NCBI RefSeq assembly: GCF_001509475.1
Contig: NZ_LLZG01000354.1
Coordinates: forward strand, 1-64,000
DNA from: Streptomyces regalis
GTDB taxonomy: Bacteria > Actinomycetota > Actinomycetes > Streptomycetales > Streptomycetaceae
Length of the DNA stretch: 64,000 nucleotides
Reading direction: 5' to 3'
The position numbers and the translations under genes are program-made. Below the pieces are notes generated by a model. The model was not told the DNA's origin. It did no database searches and saw only the letters and a program-made list of their open reading frames with translations. Below are positions 1-8,199 of the stretch, in pieces (the stretch's first letter is position 1; each line of letters begins with the position of its first letter).

Positions 1-514
1 GTGCGGCGGGGGCGCGGCGTGGGGCTGCGTGCTCGGTGATTGTGGGGAAGTCGGTGGCGGGACCGAAGGGCTTGCTGAGTCTGCCGCTCGCCCATTCCCG
101 GGCGGCCTCGGGGTCTGCGAGGGCGGCGCGCAGGGTGCTTTCGACTTCGTGTCGGGCGGCGTCGCTGATGGGGTGGCCCGCCTGTGCGGCCAGTTGTCCG
201 GCTTGGCGGGACAGCGCATTGATCAGGGTCCGTTGCCTGCGGCTGAGCTCGCGCAGCTGGGCGCCGTCCAGGTCGCGATGTGCCTGCCTCAGTCCCTCTC
301 CGAGGCGGAGCAGGGGTTCGACCTCGCTGCGGTGTTCCCGGACGAGGATGTTGCTGGCCCAGGCCGACAGGCTCGGGCGGCGCAGCTTGGTGATCCGGTC
401 TGCCAGGGCGCGGTCGCCGGCCGTGCGGGCTGCGGCCGCACGTGCGGCGCGGGCGGGGATGAATTCCTCCGGCCGCAGGCCGTACAGCTCGTCGGCGACA
501 GTGTCCAGATCCAT
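1..514 (-). CDS. Conserved hypothetical protein (N-terminal 171 residues, runs off window)
   Basis: The reading frame stays open from an ATG at 514 down to base 1, so only the N-terminal part is present. The product starts MDLDTVADELYGL, is rich in Ala, Arg and Leu, and is predicted almost entirely helical, with no signal peptide, membrane segment or catalytic motif. Its texture is like actinobacterial conserved hypotheticals with long coiled-coil-like helices, but no function can be assigned. The four 11-bp repeats at 558-601 lie just upstream and may be its control region. Stop codon and C-terminal domain are outside the window. Confidence 0.75.
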   Translation of the reverse strand, partial: MDLDTVADELYGLRPEEFIPARAARAAAARTAGDRALADRITKLRRPSLSAWASNILVREHRSEVEPLLRLGEGLRQAHRDLDGAQLRELSRRQRTLINALSRQAGQLAAQAGHPISDAARHEVESTLRAALADPEAAREWASGRLSKPFGPATDFPTITEHAAPRRAPAA

Positions 515-557
515 CGGCGTCCCTCCCCGCGCCACATGTATCGATTTTTGCATCTTT

Positions 558-601
558 GACTCATATGTGATGCATGCATGATGCATGTGTGATGCATGTG
601 C
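558..601. promoter_or_regulatory. Iterated 11-bp repeat with ATGCAT cores (candidate operator)
   Basis: Three near-identical 11-mers (gatgcatgcat, gatgcatgtgt, gatgcatgtgc) sit head to tail at 569-579, 580-590 and 591-601. A weaker fourth copy (gactcatatgt) is at 558-568. Each strong copy holds the self-complementary hexamer ATGCAT, spaced 11 bp apart, about one helical turn. The array is 44-87 bp upstream of the ATG at 514 and is markedly AT-rich for this genome. A DNA-binding site for the leftward gene is inferred; no binding protein is identified. Confidence 0.5.
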
Positions 602-703
602 CACCTTGACGGGGCGATGAGCGGCCGTGCGCCACCGGCAGCGGCGGGGACGGACGTGACGTCCCCGCCCTACCCGGCACCGGCTCCGCTTCACTCGGAC
701 GCG

Positions 704-934
704 CTAGAGGAGCTGGCCCATGATGCGCGGAAGGATTCCCTGCGGGAGGTCGCTGTCCGCGCTCTCGTCGACGTTGATCCTCATGGGGATGTTGTTTTCG
801 GGGGTGACCACAGAGTTGGTCGAGCCCTTCAGGCCGGCTTGGCGAGTCTCGCGGTCCCCGTCTGCCGAGGCGGGGACGGCGGCGGTCAGGATGAGGGTCG
901 CGGCGGCAAGCGCGGCGGTAGCGATGATCTTCAT
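704..934 (-). CDS. Small secreted protein, 76 aa, unknown function
   Basis: The protein opens with a clear Sec signal peptide: MK, a hydrophobic Ala/Leu/Ile core, then an AXA-type cleavage site (ASA) near residue 24. The mature part is about 50 residues, with no cysteines and several Asn/Asp. The ATG at 934 is chosen because the signal peptide begins there and AGGATC lies 7-8 nt upstream; a longer frame to 1018 would bury the signal. It is divergent from the SRPBCC gene at 1067. Short exported proteins of this kind are common in Streptomyces and mostly uncharacterised. Confidence 0.7.
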   Translation of the reverse strand: MKIIATAALAAATLILTAAVPASADGDRETRQAGLKGSTNSVVTPENNIPMRINVDESADSDLPQGILPRIMGQLL

Positions 935-1066
935 GGCGATCCTAACGACGCGCCTGGCGTCAGGGTGCGCCGGACTGCGGCAATGGTGGAGCGGGCCACC
1001 AGACGCGTACGGGCGCACACTGGAAGCAGCAGGTCATGCTCTATGAGCCGGACGTGGAGGTGGGCC

Positions 1067-1498
1067 ATGAGCACCCTCGAAGAACACGTCGATGTGGGAG
1101 TTCCGATCGACACGGCCTGGGAGAGGCTTCACCGGGTGGGTGACTATCCGCGCTTCCTGGCGGGAGTGCGCGACGCCCGTACGGAGGCCGGAGGCCGGGC
1201 GCATCTGGACGTGGAGACCGGGGGGCGGGCTCGGGAGTTCGAGGCCGTGGTTTCCGATCGGGCGGGGGAACGTGTGCTGGAGTGGCGTACCACGGGCGGT
1301 CCCGACCTCGCGGGTTCGTTCTCGCTGCTGCCGATCGACCGGAACCGCACCCGGGTGCAGGCACGGCTCGAGTACGACCCCGGCACCGTCCGGGAGGCCT
1401 TCGGCGGGCCGAAAGGGTTCGCCCAGGCCAACGCCATCGAGCGGGTCGTCCGTAGTGATCTCGAGCAGTTCAAGGAGTACGTGGAACAAGGCCGGTGA
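1067..1498 (+). CDS. SRPBCC (START/polyketide cyclase-like) family protein, 143 aa
   Basis: The size and pattern are typical of the SRPBCC helix-grip fold, which binds hydrophobic ligands in a deep pocket: an N-terminal strand with a VPIDTAWERL helix, alternating beta strands (REFEAVVSDR, RVLEWRTTGG), and a long C-terminal helix (SDLEQFKEYVEQ). Family members are cyclases, lipid carriers or stress proteins; the ligand here cannot be inferred. The ATG at 1067 follows GGAGGTG with good spacing, so the long upstream open frame is not used. An 8-bp tandem repeat follows the stop codon (1501-1516). Confidence 0.8.
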   Translation: MSTLEEHVDVGVPIDTAWERLHRVGDYPRFLAGVRDARTEAGGRAHLDVETGGRAREFEAVVSDRAGERVLEWRTTGGPDLAGSFSLLPIDRNRTRVQARLEYDPGTVREAFGGPKGFAQANAIERVVRSDLEQFKEYVEQGR

Positions 1499-1549
1499 GC
1501 AAGCCGTCAAGCCGTCCTTCGCGGGCTCGGGCCGGGGACCGTCACACCG

Positions 1550-2194
1550 TCACTGATCCAGATACGCCAGCACCGCCAGCACCCGCCGGTTGTCCGCATC
1601 GCCCGGCAGCAGCCCCAGCTTGGTGAAGATGTTGCTGATGTGCTTGGCGACGGCCTTCTCCGAGATGAACAGGCCTTGTGCGATGCCCGCGTTGGAGCGG
1701 CCCTGGGCCACCCACTCCAGAACCTCGCGCTCGCGCCCGGAGAGGCTGCCCACAGCCTCGTCGCGTTCCTTGCGGACGAGGAGCTGGGAGATCACCTCGG
1801 GGTCCATCGCGGTGCCGCCCTCGGCCACGCGGCGGATGGAGTCGAGGAACTGGGTGCCGTTGGTGACGCGGTCCTTCAGCATGTAGCCGACGCCCCGGCC
1901 CCCGCTGGACAGCAACTCCCGTGCGTAGAGCGGCTCCACGTACTGGGAGAGGAGCAGGACCGGCAGGTCCGGCATCCGTTCGCGGGCCGCCAGCACCGCG
2001 CGCAGGCCCTCGTCGGTGAACGTCGGCGGCAGCCGGACGTCGACGACCGCGACGTCCGGCTGCTCCTTGATGAGCGCGTCCAGCAGTTCCGTACCGTTGT
2101 CCACGGCGGCCACGACCTCGTGGCCGTAGGCGCCGAGGAGGCGGATGAGCCCGTCCCTCAGGAGGAAGTGGTCTTCGGCGAGGGCAATACGCAC
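1550..2194 (-). CDS. LuxR/NarL-family response regulator, 214 aa
   Basis: The receiver domain (about 1-120) has the acidic pair E8/D9, the phospho-acceptor Asp near residue 52 (AVVDVRLPP) and the conserved Lys in YMLKDRV. A C-terminal LuxR helix-turn-helix follows (LSGREREVLEWVAQG, SEKAVAKHISNIFTKLGL). The GTG at 2194 begins exactly at the first receiver strand and follows a GGAG, and it overlaps the end of the upstream histidine kinase gene by 37 nt, so the two are translationally coupled. It is the partner of that kinase; target promoters are unknown. Confidence 0.92.
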   Translation of the reverse strand: MRIALAEDHFLLRDGLIRLLGAYGHEVVAAVDNGTELLDALIKEQPDVAVVDVRLPPTFTDEGLRAVLAARERMPDLPVLLLSQYVEPLYARELLSSGGRGVGYMLKDRVTNGTQFLDSIRRVAEGGTAMDPEVISQLLVRKERDEAVGSLSGREREVLEWVAQGRSNAGIAQGLFISEKAVAKHISNIFTKLGLLPGDADNRRVLAVLAYLDQ

Positions 2195-3477
2195 GGAAGC
2201 TCCATCGTCACCATGGTCGGGCCGTTCAGGGGGCTGTTCACGGCGAGCACCCCGTCGAACGTGGCGAGCCGTCGCTCGATACCCCGCAGGCCGCTGCCGC
2301 GCGAGGCGTCCGCGCCACCGTGGCCGTCGTCGGTGACGGTGATGCGCAGCATTCCGCGATCGTAACGGATGTCGATCCACGCCCGGTCGGCGCCGGAGTG
2401 CTTGGCGACGTTGGTGAGGATCTCCGAGATCGCGAAGTACGCGGCCGACTCGACCGGCATCTCGGGGCGGCCCGGCAGGTCGACCTGGACCTCGGTGCGG
2501 ACCGGGCAGACCATGGCCAACGCCCGTACCGCGTCGGCGAGTCCACGGTCGGCGAGGACCGGCGGGTGGATGCCGCGAACCAGGTTGCGCAGTTCCTCCA
2601 GCGCCTTGGAGGAGGACTCGCGCGCCTCGATGAGGAGGGCGCGGACGGCCTCGGGGTTGGTCTCCAGCAGGTGCTCGGCGGCGTCCAGGGTCATGCCCAT
2701 CGCCACCAGGCGGGCCTGGGCTCCGTCGTGCAGGTCGCGTTCGATACGGCGGATCTCGGCCATCTGCGTGTCGACGGCGTCGGAGCGGGTGGCAGCCAGG
2801 TGCTGGATGCGGCCGGCCATCAGCTCGCTCTCGCTCGGGGCGAGCATCGCCCGGGTGTACAGGGCGTGCCGGCGCACGGCGCGCGGCGCCGACCACAGGG
2901 CCAGCGGCAGCTGCAGGACGCCGAGGACACCGGCGAGTACGGCGGTGGCCCGGCCCTCGACCGGGATGAACTGGTACCACAGGCCGTCCCACTCGACGGC
3001 CAGCGGGGCGCCGGAGAAGGCGAGGAAGATGCCCCACACCCCGCTGAGGACCAGCGCGATCGGGAAGAAGGCGAAGAACGCGCCGGCCAGCGGGTCGGCC
3101 AGCACCCAGACGTACTCCCGCCGGGTCTGCGGGTCGGTCATGATCCACCGGTAGCGGGCGACCGCCCCGGAGGCGCCCGCGGGTGCGGGCGGCAGCGGGC
3201 CGGGCGGGCCCGGGATCTCCACGCCCGACCAGCGCAGCGCCAGCTCGCGCTGACGGGCCGCCAGATTGCGTACGCCCTCCATGGCGCGCGGCACCATGCC
3301 GAGGCCGGGTCCCACCAGGCTGATCGCCCCGGAGACCGCCAGGGACCGGCCGAGGGCCGCCGACGCCATCCAGCACAGGGCCATTGCCCTGCGCAGCCCC
3401 ACCAATCCGGCTGCGACGGAGAATCCCCTGATCTCGTCCGGCGTGCGATTCACCCCGAGCTGCATCGTGCGGTCCAT
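2158..3477 (-). CDS. Sensor histidine kinase, HisKA_3 type with putative membrane sensor domain, 439 aa
   Basis: The N-terminal 200 residues contain membrane segments (around 130-160 and 178-197) and resemble the putative sensor domain (PF13796) often seen in Streptomyces NarL-type kinases. The HisKA_3 dimerisation motif carries the phosphorylated His near residue 250 (IERDLHDGAQ). The ATPase domain follows, with an N-box (SEILTNVAKHS), a G1 box (DDGHGGAD) and a G2 box (GSGLRGIERR). The ATG at 3477 has AGAGGAG upstream. It overlaps the regulator gene downstream, forming a two-component system with unknown signal. Confidence 0.92.
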   Translation of the reverse strand: MDRTMQLGVNRTPDEIRGFSVAAGLVGLRRAMALCWMASAALGRSLAVSGAISLVGPGLGMVPRAMEGVRNLAARQRELALRWSGVEIPGPPGPLPPAPAGASGAVARYRWIMTDPQTRREYVWVLADPLAGAFFAFFPIALVLSGVWGIFLAFSGAPLAVEWDGLWYQFIPVEGRATAVLAGVLGVLQLPLALWSAPRAVRRHALYTRAMLAPSESELMAGRIQHLAATRSDAVDTQMAEIRRIERDLHDGAQARLVAMGMTLDAAEHLLETNPEAVRALLIEARESSSKALEELRNLVRGIHPPVLADRGLADAVRALAMVCPVRTEVQVDLPGRPEMPVESAAYFAISEILTNVAKHSGADRAWIDIRYDRGMLRITVTDDGHGGADASRGSGLRGIERRLATFDGVLAVNSPLNGPTMVTMELPCVLPSPKTTSS

Positions 3478-3599
3478 ACGGCTCGCTCCTCTCTGCTGCC
3501 TGTGCGGTACGTGGGCCGAAGCGCCCGTGCACTCATTCTTGCGAGGGTCGGGGTGGTGACGCGGTGGGAAAAACTCCCCTCTACGCACGCCGAATGCGG

Positions 3600-3785
3600 C
3601 TGTCCGTCGACCTCCACCTCGCCGGCCGGCTTGGCGCCGCGGACGCGGGCGCCCACCGGTATCGGGCGGGGAAAACGCACCTTGTCCAGGCCGAAGTTGA
3701 CGCCCCTCTCGATCTTCTCGATGTCGAAGACCGCGCGCATCACCTCGGGCAGCAGGGCCAGGGTCATCCGGCCGGCGGCGACACC
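3600..3785 (-). pseudogene. Remnant of a MaoC-family (R)-hydratase gene
   Basis: About 60 codons read like the middle of a MaoC dehydratase: MTLALLPEVMRAVFD, then RGVNFGLDKVRFPRPIPVG and ARVRGAKPAGEVEVDG. The N-terminal segment that should carry the catalytic Asp and His is absent, replaced by unrelated sequence, and the family pattern stops after EVDG. The surrounding open frame (3450-3860) has no convincing start. An internally conserved block without either end indicates decay by deletion. It lies between the kinase promoter and the MFS gene. Confidence 0.6.
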
Positions 3786-3878
3786 GCCGACTCCGCTGCC
3801 GTAGCGGACGTCGTACCCACCAACAATCGCGTCCCCCGCTGACGCTGGGCTGACCGGCACCGCGGTGCCGGCCGGCTG

Positions 3879-5072
3879 TCAGCCCCGGCCCGTCGCCACC
3901 AGCCCGCCCTCCTCCGCGTGCCGCAGGCTCGCCACCGTCAGCGACAGGGTCACCGCGAGGGACGCCACGGCCATCACCGTCATCGCCGTCGCCGGGGACG
4001 TCAGCTGGGCCACCGACCCCGCGAGCGCCGCGCTCACTCCCTGCATCGTGAGCATCCCGGCGCCGTGCAACCCCAGGGCGTGGCCGCTGAGTTCGTCCGG
4101 GGTCAGGGCCATCAGGCGCTCCTGCTGAACGAGACTCGCACCGAAGCCGACCGAGGCCACGGCCACGGCGACGGCCGCCACCGGCACCCCCGGGCGCAGC
4201 GCGAAGAACACGTACGGCACGGCCAGCAGCGCCAGCAGCGGGATGCCGAGGCGCGGGCGCAACCGGGGCGGCACCAGGCGGCCCACCGTCACGTCGCCGA
4301 CGAACATCCCCAGCGCCGCGCAGGCGAACAACGTGCCCGCGGCGTCGGGGGCGTAGGAGACGTAGAGGGACTCACAGCCGACGACGAGGCCGTTGGGGAT
4401 CCACAGGGCGAGGAAGACGAGGCGGCGGGGGCGGGAGGACCACAGCAGGGCGTTGCTGCGCCAGGTCGCCGCGACCGACGGGCGGCCCTGGGCGCGGGGC
4501 GGGCGCGGGGTCAGGCCGAGCCGGAGCACGGCGGCCGCCGCGACGTACAGCGCCGCCGACAGCAGGAGCGACAGGCGTGGCGACAGGACCGCCACCAGCA
4601 GGCCGCCCGTCGCGTACCCGACGATCTGGGCGATCCCGGCCATCATGTTGAAGACCGAACGCCCCAGCATGAAGCCGTCCTTGGAGAGGATCTCGTTCAC
4701 CAGCCCCCAGCGGACTCCCCCGCCCAGCGAGGCGACCAGGCCCTGTCCGAGGATCACGGCGAAGACCGCCCAGAGGGGAAGGGCGGGCAGCGCGAGGACG
4801 GCCGTGGCGGCGGCGAAGACGAGGGAGATGCCGGTCAGCGCGGACCGCGGGGGCAGCCGGTCGGCACCGGACAGCAGGAAGGTCGCCCCGAGCATCTGCG
4901 CCAGCGACGGACCGAACATGCTCACCGCCGACAGCAGCGGAGATTCCGTCGCCCGGAACACCAGCGTGCCGAGGGCCAGACCGCTGATCGTCTGGGCCAG
5001 GACGTTGGCGGAGGAGGCGAGGAAGAGAGGCGTGAACTCCGGGGTGCGGAAGAGCTGTCGGTAGCTGCGCAT
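3879..5072 (-). CDS. MFS transporter, 397 aa
   Basis: The protein has about 12 hydrophobic segments, starting after a short cytoplasmic tail (MRSYRQLFRTPEFTPL). A motif-A-like loop after TM2 (LSGADRLPPRSAL) and a cytoplasmic central loop rich in Arg and Pro (near 195-215) fit the major facilitator superfamily. It resembles drug/small-molecule exporters, but the substrate cannot be told from sequence. It is divergent from the winged-helix gene at 5168 across about 95 bp, a common regulator-exporter arrangement. Confidence 0.85.
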   Translation of the reverse strand: MRSYRQLFRTPEFTPLFLASSANVLAQTISGLALGTLVFRATESPLLSAVSMFGPSLAQMLGATFLLSGADRLPPRSALTGISLVFAAATAVLALPALPLWAVFAVILGQGLVASLGGGVRWGLVNEILSKDGFMLGRSVFNMMAGIAQIVGYATGGLLVAVLSPRLSLLLSAALYVAAAAVLRLGLTPRPPRAQGRPSVAATWRSNALLWSSRPRRLVFLALWIPNGLVVGCESLYVSYAPDAAGTLFACAALGMFVGDVTVGRLVPPRLRPRLGIPLLALLAVPYVFFALRPGVPVAAVAVAVASVGFGASLVQQERLMALTPDELSGHALGLHGAGMLTMQGVSAALAGSVAQLTSPATAMTVMAVASLAVTLSLTVASLRHAEEGGLVATGRG

Positions 5073-5167
5073 GAGCGGAGTCTGAAAGAGCCGGTGACAG
5101 GTCGTTATTGTTTCGCGCGGGAGCGAAAGGTCGGCGTGGACCGGCGTGGACCGGGGGGCGGGGCGGC

Positions 5168-6160
5168 ATGGGCTGGTGGCAGATCAATGCCGACACGCTC
5201 GCCGGCAGCCGTTTCGTCCTCTCGCCGCTCGCCGAGACCTTCGCCGCGCTGAAGCTGCTGCACCTGGGAAGCGCCGCCCACCCCGGCGAACGCGCCTGGC
5301 TGAACCGGCACCGCCCCGCCTACCGGACCCGCCTGGCCGCCGACCCGGTCACCGCGCACCTCGTCCGCGCCGGGCTCGGCAAGGACTGGATCGCCGACTT
5401 CCTCACCCCGACCCCGAGGGACCGCGAGCCCTTCGAGGAGGGCGTGGCACGGGTGCGCGCGGCCGACCCCGGCCGGGCCCGCGCCCACCTCACCGTCGCC
5501 CTCGCCGGCCCCCTCCCCGCCGTACTGGACCGGGACGACCTCCCCGAACGGGCCGCGGCACTCCTCGAATACGTCTGGACCGAGGCCGTACGTCCGGACT
5601 GGGACCGGCGCCGACGTGTCCTGGAGGCCGATGTGGTCGCGCGCACCGCGCAGGTGAGCCGGGGCGGCTGGGCGGCCGTACTGGACTCGCTACGGCCCGG
5701 GCGGACCCGCTGGCTCGGCGACAACCGGCTCCAGGTGAACCTGCACGAGTACCCGCCCCGCGAGATCTCCGGCGCCGAACTCGTCTTCGTCCCGATCACC
5801 CCGAAGGGCGGCTGGGTCTCCTGGGAGGAGCCCGACCGCTACGCCGTCATCTACCCGTGCGCGGGCGCCCTCACCGACCCCGGCGCGCGGGCGGTTCCGG
5901 CGAGCCTGGGCGCGCTGCTCGGGAGCGGGCGAGCTGCGGTGCTGGTACTCCTCGACTCCCCGCTGAGCACGACCCAGCTGGTCGCCGTGACCGGGCAGGG
6001 GCTGGGCTCGGTCGGGCGGCATCTGCGGGTGCTGCTGGACGCGGGGCTGGTGGAGCGACGGCGGGCGGGGCGCTCGGTGCTGTATTCGCGTACGGCGGCC
6101 GGGGAGGTGCTCGTGAAGGCGGCCGGACCTGCCCCCGGACCCGGCACCTACCGGAGCTAG
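5168..6160 (+). CDS. Winged-helix (ArsR-like) transcriptional regulator, 330 aa
   Basis: The C-terminal 70 residues form a winged helix: SPLSTTQLVAVTGQGLGSV as helix-turn-helix, then LRVLLDAGLVERRRAG as wing, the pattern of ArsR-type repressors. The first 230 residues form a conserved actinobacterial domain of unknown role (DUF5937-like in texture). The ATG at 5168 follows a G-rich Shine-Dalgarno and gives the natural N-terminus MGWWQINADTLA. It is divergent from the MFS exporter, so control of that gene is a reasonable inference. Glutathione peroxidase starts 9 nt downstream. Confidence 0.82.
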   Translation: MGWWQINADTLAGSRFVLSPLAETFAALKLLHLGSAAHPGERAWLNRHRPAYRTRLAADPVTAHLVRAGLGKDWIADFLTPTPRDREPFEEGVARVRAADPGRARAHLTVALAGPLPAVLDRDDLPERAAALLEYVWTEAVRPDWDRRRRVLEADVVARTAQVSRGGWAAVLDSLRPGRTRWLGDNRLQVNLHEYPPREISGAELVFVPITPKGGWVSWEEPDRYAVIYPCAGALTDPGARAVPASLGALLGSGRAAVLVLLDSPLSTTQLVAVTGQGLGSVGRHLRVLLDAGLVERRRAGRSVLYSRTAAGEVLVKAAGPAPGPGTYRS

Positions 6161-6169
6161 CATCCGCTT

Positions 6170-6673
6170 ATGACTGCTGACATCAACGCATCCCCCCTCG
6201 ACGTCGAGATCGGCGCCCTGAAGGGCGGTTCCGCGGACCTCTCCCAGTACGCCGGCAAGGCCGTGCTCGTCGTGAACGTGGCCTCCAAGTGCGGCCTGAC
6301 CCCGCAGTACACGGGCCTGGAGAAGCTCCAGGAGCAGTACGCGGAGCGCGGCTTCACCGTGCTCGGCGTGCCCTGCAACCAGTTCCTCGGCCAGGAGCCC
6401 GGCAGCGCCGAGGAGATCGCCGAGTTCTGCTCGGCGACGTACGGCGTGACCTTCCCGATGACGGAGAAGGTCGAGGTGAACGGCGAGGGCCGGCACCCGC
6501 TCTACGACCGCCTGGTCGGCTTCGCCGACGCCGAGGGGCACAGCGGGGACATCCGCTGGAACTTCGAGAAGTTCCTGATCGGCCGGGACGGCAAGGTCGT
6601 GGCCCGCTTCTCGCCGCAGACCGAGCCGGAGGCCGCGGAGATCGTGGCCGCGGTGGAGGGCACCCTCGCCTAG
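6170..6673 (+). CDS. Glutathione peroxidase family protein (probably thioredoxin-dependent), 167 aa
   Basis: All family landmarks are present: the peroxidatic Cys at 41 (VASKCGLTPQ), the GVPCNQF motif near 67-72 that supplies Gln, and the WNFEKFL motif that supplies Trp and Asn. The protein uses Cys, not selenocysteine, and bacterial enzymes of this type generally take electrons from thioredoxin. It reduces peroxides in the cytoplasm. It follows the regulator gene by only 9 nt and may be co-transcribed with it; the MerR gene downstream has its own promoter. Confidence 0.93.
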   Translation: MTADINASPLDVEIGALKGGSADLSQYAGKAVLVVNVASKCGLTPQYTGLEKLQEQYAERGFTVLGVPCNQFLGQEPGSAEEIAEFCSATYGVTFPMTEKVEVNGEGRHPLYDRLVGFADAEGHSGDIRWNFEKFLIGRDGKVVARFSPQTEPEAAEIVAAVEGTLA

Positions 6674-6679
6674 CCGGTG

Positions 6680-6710
6680 TTGACCTTGCCCCTGGGGCAG
6701 GGCGGAACGT
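6680..6710 (+). promoter_or_regulatory. MerR-type promoter with 19-bp spacer and dyad operator
   Basis: A -35 element TTGACC (6680-6685) is followed 19 bp later by a weak -10 (GAACGT, 6705-6710). Between them lies the perfect dyad TGCCCC-T-GGGGCA (6687-6699). An overlong spacer filled by a dyad is the hallmark of MerR-activated promoters, and the next gene is itself a MerR regulator, so autoregulation is inferred. The peroxidase stop codon lies at 6671-6673, just upstream. Confidence 0.55.
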
Positions 6711-6756
6711 CCTTCGCACCGGGCGCAAGAGCCGCCCGGTGACGGAGGATGAGGCC

Positions 6757-7608
6757 GTGGACGACGAACTGCTCACCATCGGTGCGTTCGCCGCGCGGGC
6801 GAGACTGTCGGCCAAGGCGCTGCGCCTGTACGACCGCCTCGGGCTGCTGCCACCCGCGCACGTCGACGAGGTCAGCGGCTACCGCTACTACCGCGTCGGC
6901 CAGGTCGAGCGCGCCCGCCTGGTGGCGCGCCTGCGCCAACTCGACATGCCGCTCGCGCGGGTCGCGGAGGTCGTCGAGGCGCCGGACGGGGCCGCGGCGG
7001 CGGACCGGCTCACCGCCTACTGGGCGGACGTCGAGGCGCGGGTGGCCGGGCAGCGGACACTCGCCGAGTACCTCCGTGGACGACTGTCGGGGAGGAGCTC
7101 CGAGATGTACGGGAAGTTCGTGGTCGAGACGGTGGATGTGCCCGAACAGGTGCTGATCACCGAGACACGGCATGTGCTGGCGGGCGAGTTGCCCGCGTGG
7201 ATCGGCGCGTCGCTGGGGCGCCTTGAGGAAGGCGCGCGGGAGTGCGGCGGCATCACCGCGGCGCCGTTCGTCGTGTACCACTCCGACGTGTCGGAGGAGA
7301 GCGACGGTCCGGCCGAGGCGTGCGTGCCGGTGGCCGACGAGGCGGCGGCCCGGGCGTGGGTCGAGCGGCAGGGCCGTGCGCGGGAGATGAAGGTACGGGT
7401 GGAGCCGGCCCAGCGGCTCGCCTATACCCGGATCAGCAAGGCGCAGGTGGCCCATCCGCAGATCCTGGCCGCCTTCGAGGCGGTGGAGGAGTGGATCCCG
7501 AAGCAGGGGCTGTGGCAGGCGGGCCCGTGCCGGGAGGTGTACTTCGCGGACTGGGACGCGGCGGGGGCTGAGGACCCGGCGTGCGATGTGGCGTTCCCCG
7601 TGAGGTGA
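6757..7608 (+). CDS. MerR-family regulator with GyrI-like effector domain, 283 aa
   Basis: The N-terminus is a MerR winged helix (LTIGAFAARARLSAKALRLY, then the YRYYRVGQVERA wing), followed by a helical linker. The C-terminal half (from about residue 120) resembles the GyrI-like/effector-binding domain found in BltR-type multidrug regulators. The GTG at 6757 is preferred over one at 6739 because GGAGG (6744-6748) sits 8 nt ahead. The dyad at 6687-6699 is its probable own operator. A strong hairpin follows the gene. The inducer is unknown. Confidence 0.88.
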   Translation: MDDELLTIGAFAARARLSAKALRLYDRLGLLPPAHVDEVSGYRYYRVGQVERARLVARLRQLDMPLARVAEVVEAPDGAAAADRLTAYWADVEARVAGQRTLAEYLRGRLSGRSSEMYGKFVVETVDVPEQVLITETRHVLAGELPAWIGASLGRLEEGARECGGITAAPFVVYHSDVSEESDGPAEACVPVADEAAARAWVERQGRAREMKVRVEPAQRLAYTRISKAQVAHPQILAAFEAVEEWIPKQGLWQAGPCREVYFADWDAAGAEDPACDVAFPVR

Positions 7609-7622
7609 TCCGGGGCACGGCC

Positions 7623-7670
7623 GAGCCCTCTCGGCAAGGACGGCGGGCTGGTCGAGAGGGCTCTTGCTGT
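7623..7670 (+). terminator. Rho-independent terminator after the MerR gene
   Basis: Perfect 11-bp arms GAGCCCTCTCG (7623-7633) and CGAGAGGGCTC (7653-7663) are followed by a short TTGCTGT tract. The hairpin begins 15 nt after the MerR stop codon. Confidence 0.75.
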
Positions 7671-7733
7671 AGTGCTTGTGCAGTTGTTGATCGTGCGGTT
7701 GGCCGGGGGGTGAGGATCAGACAGCCTCGCCCC

Positions 7734-7925
7734 TCACGCCTTGACCGACGCCACGAAGGTGTTCCACGCGTTCGCGGGGAACGCCAGGATCGGGCCCTCG
7801 GGAACTTTGGAGTCCCGTACCGCCATGGCCGCTGTGAGCGGCGACTTGACCTCGACGCACGCGCCGTTCCCTGTGGAGTACGAGGACTTGGTCCACGTGT
7901 CCGTGGCACCCTGACGAATTGCCAT
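7734..7925 (-). CDS. DUF397 domain protein, 63 aa
   Basis: This is a complete DUF397 protein: WTKSSYSTGNGACVEVKS near the N-terminus and VRDSKVPEGPILAFPANAW in the second half. Such proteins accompany WhiJ-like XRE regulators in Streptomyces and are thought to act with or against them, though the biochemistry is unsettled. The ATG at 7925 has GGAG 7 nt upstream. It lies downstream of the XRE/DUF5753 gene in the same direction, but a hairpin at 8108-8159 separates them, so this copy may be transcribed separately. Confidence 0.88.
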   Translation of the reverse strand: MAIRQGATDTWTKSSYSTGNGACVEVKSPLTAAMAVRDSKVPEGPILAFPANAWNTFVASVKA

Positions 7926-8107
7926 GTTTGCTCCGAACTGCCAGATGGTGAGTTGCTGTCACCGCGCTGCCCGTCCGGACTGAACCGGACCTCGCCGCGC
8001 GATTCACGCCAACGTTGTTGCTGGGTGGCGTGATCGACGCTACTAGCCAACATCGGCTTACGAAGCGACTATTCACTCGACTGGATGGCATATTCCAGTG
8101 GAGCCTT

Positions 8108-8159
8108 CCATCCCGGCCTGGAGAAGGTGTACCGTACCGCGCCTCTCCGGCCGGGATGG
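8108..8159 (-). terminator. Hairpin terminator between the XRE and DUF397 genes
   Basis: A 15-16-bp stem pairs 8108-8123 with 8145-8159 (core CCATCCCGGCC / GGCCGGGATGG). It lies 41 nt past the leftward XRE stop codon at 8200 and upstream of the DUF397 gene. The 274-bp gap between those two genes otherwise holds only a small imperfect palindrome (CTGGA...TCCAG, 8083-8100), possibly a DUF397 promoter element. Confidence 0.65.
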
Positions 8160-8199
8160 TCCCCCGGACGAGTGATCGGCGCGGTGCTCGGCGCGGTGA

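Noticed and set aside
596..1066. Upstream extension of the SRPBCC reading frame
   Set aside because: No family sequence, and it covers the oppositely oriented secreted-protein gene; GGAGGTG before ATG 1067 decides the start.
2320..3804. Long plus-strand open frame opposite the histidine kinase
   Set aside because: Rich in Gly, Arg, Asp and His with no domain, exactly antisense to a clear kinase gene.
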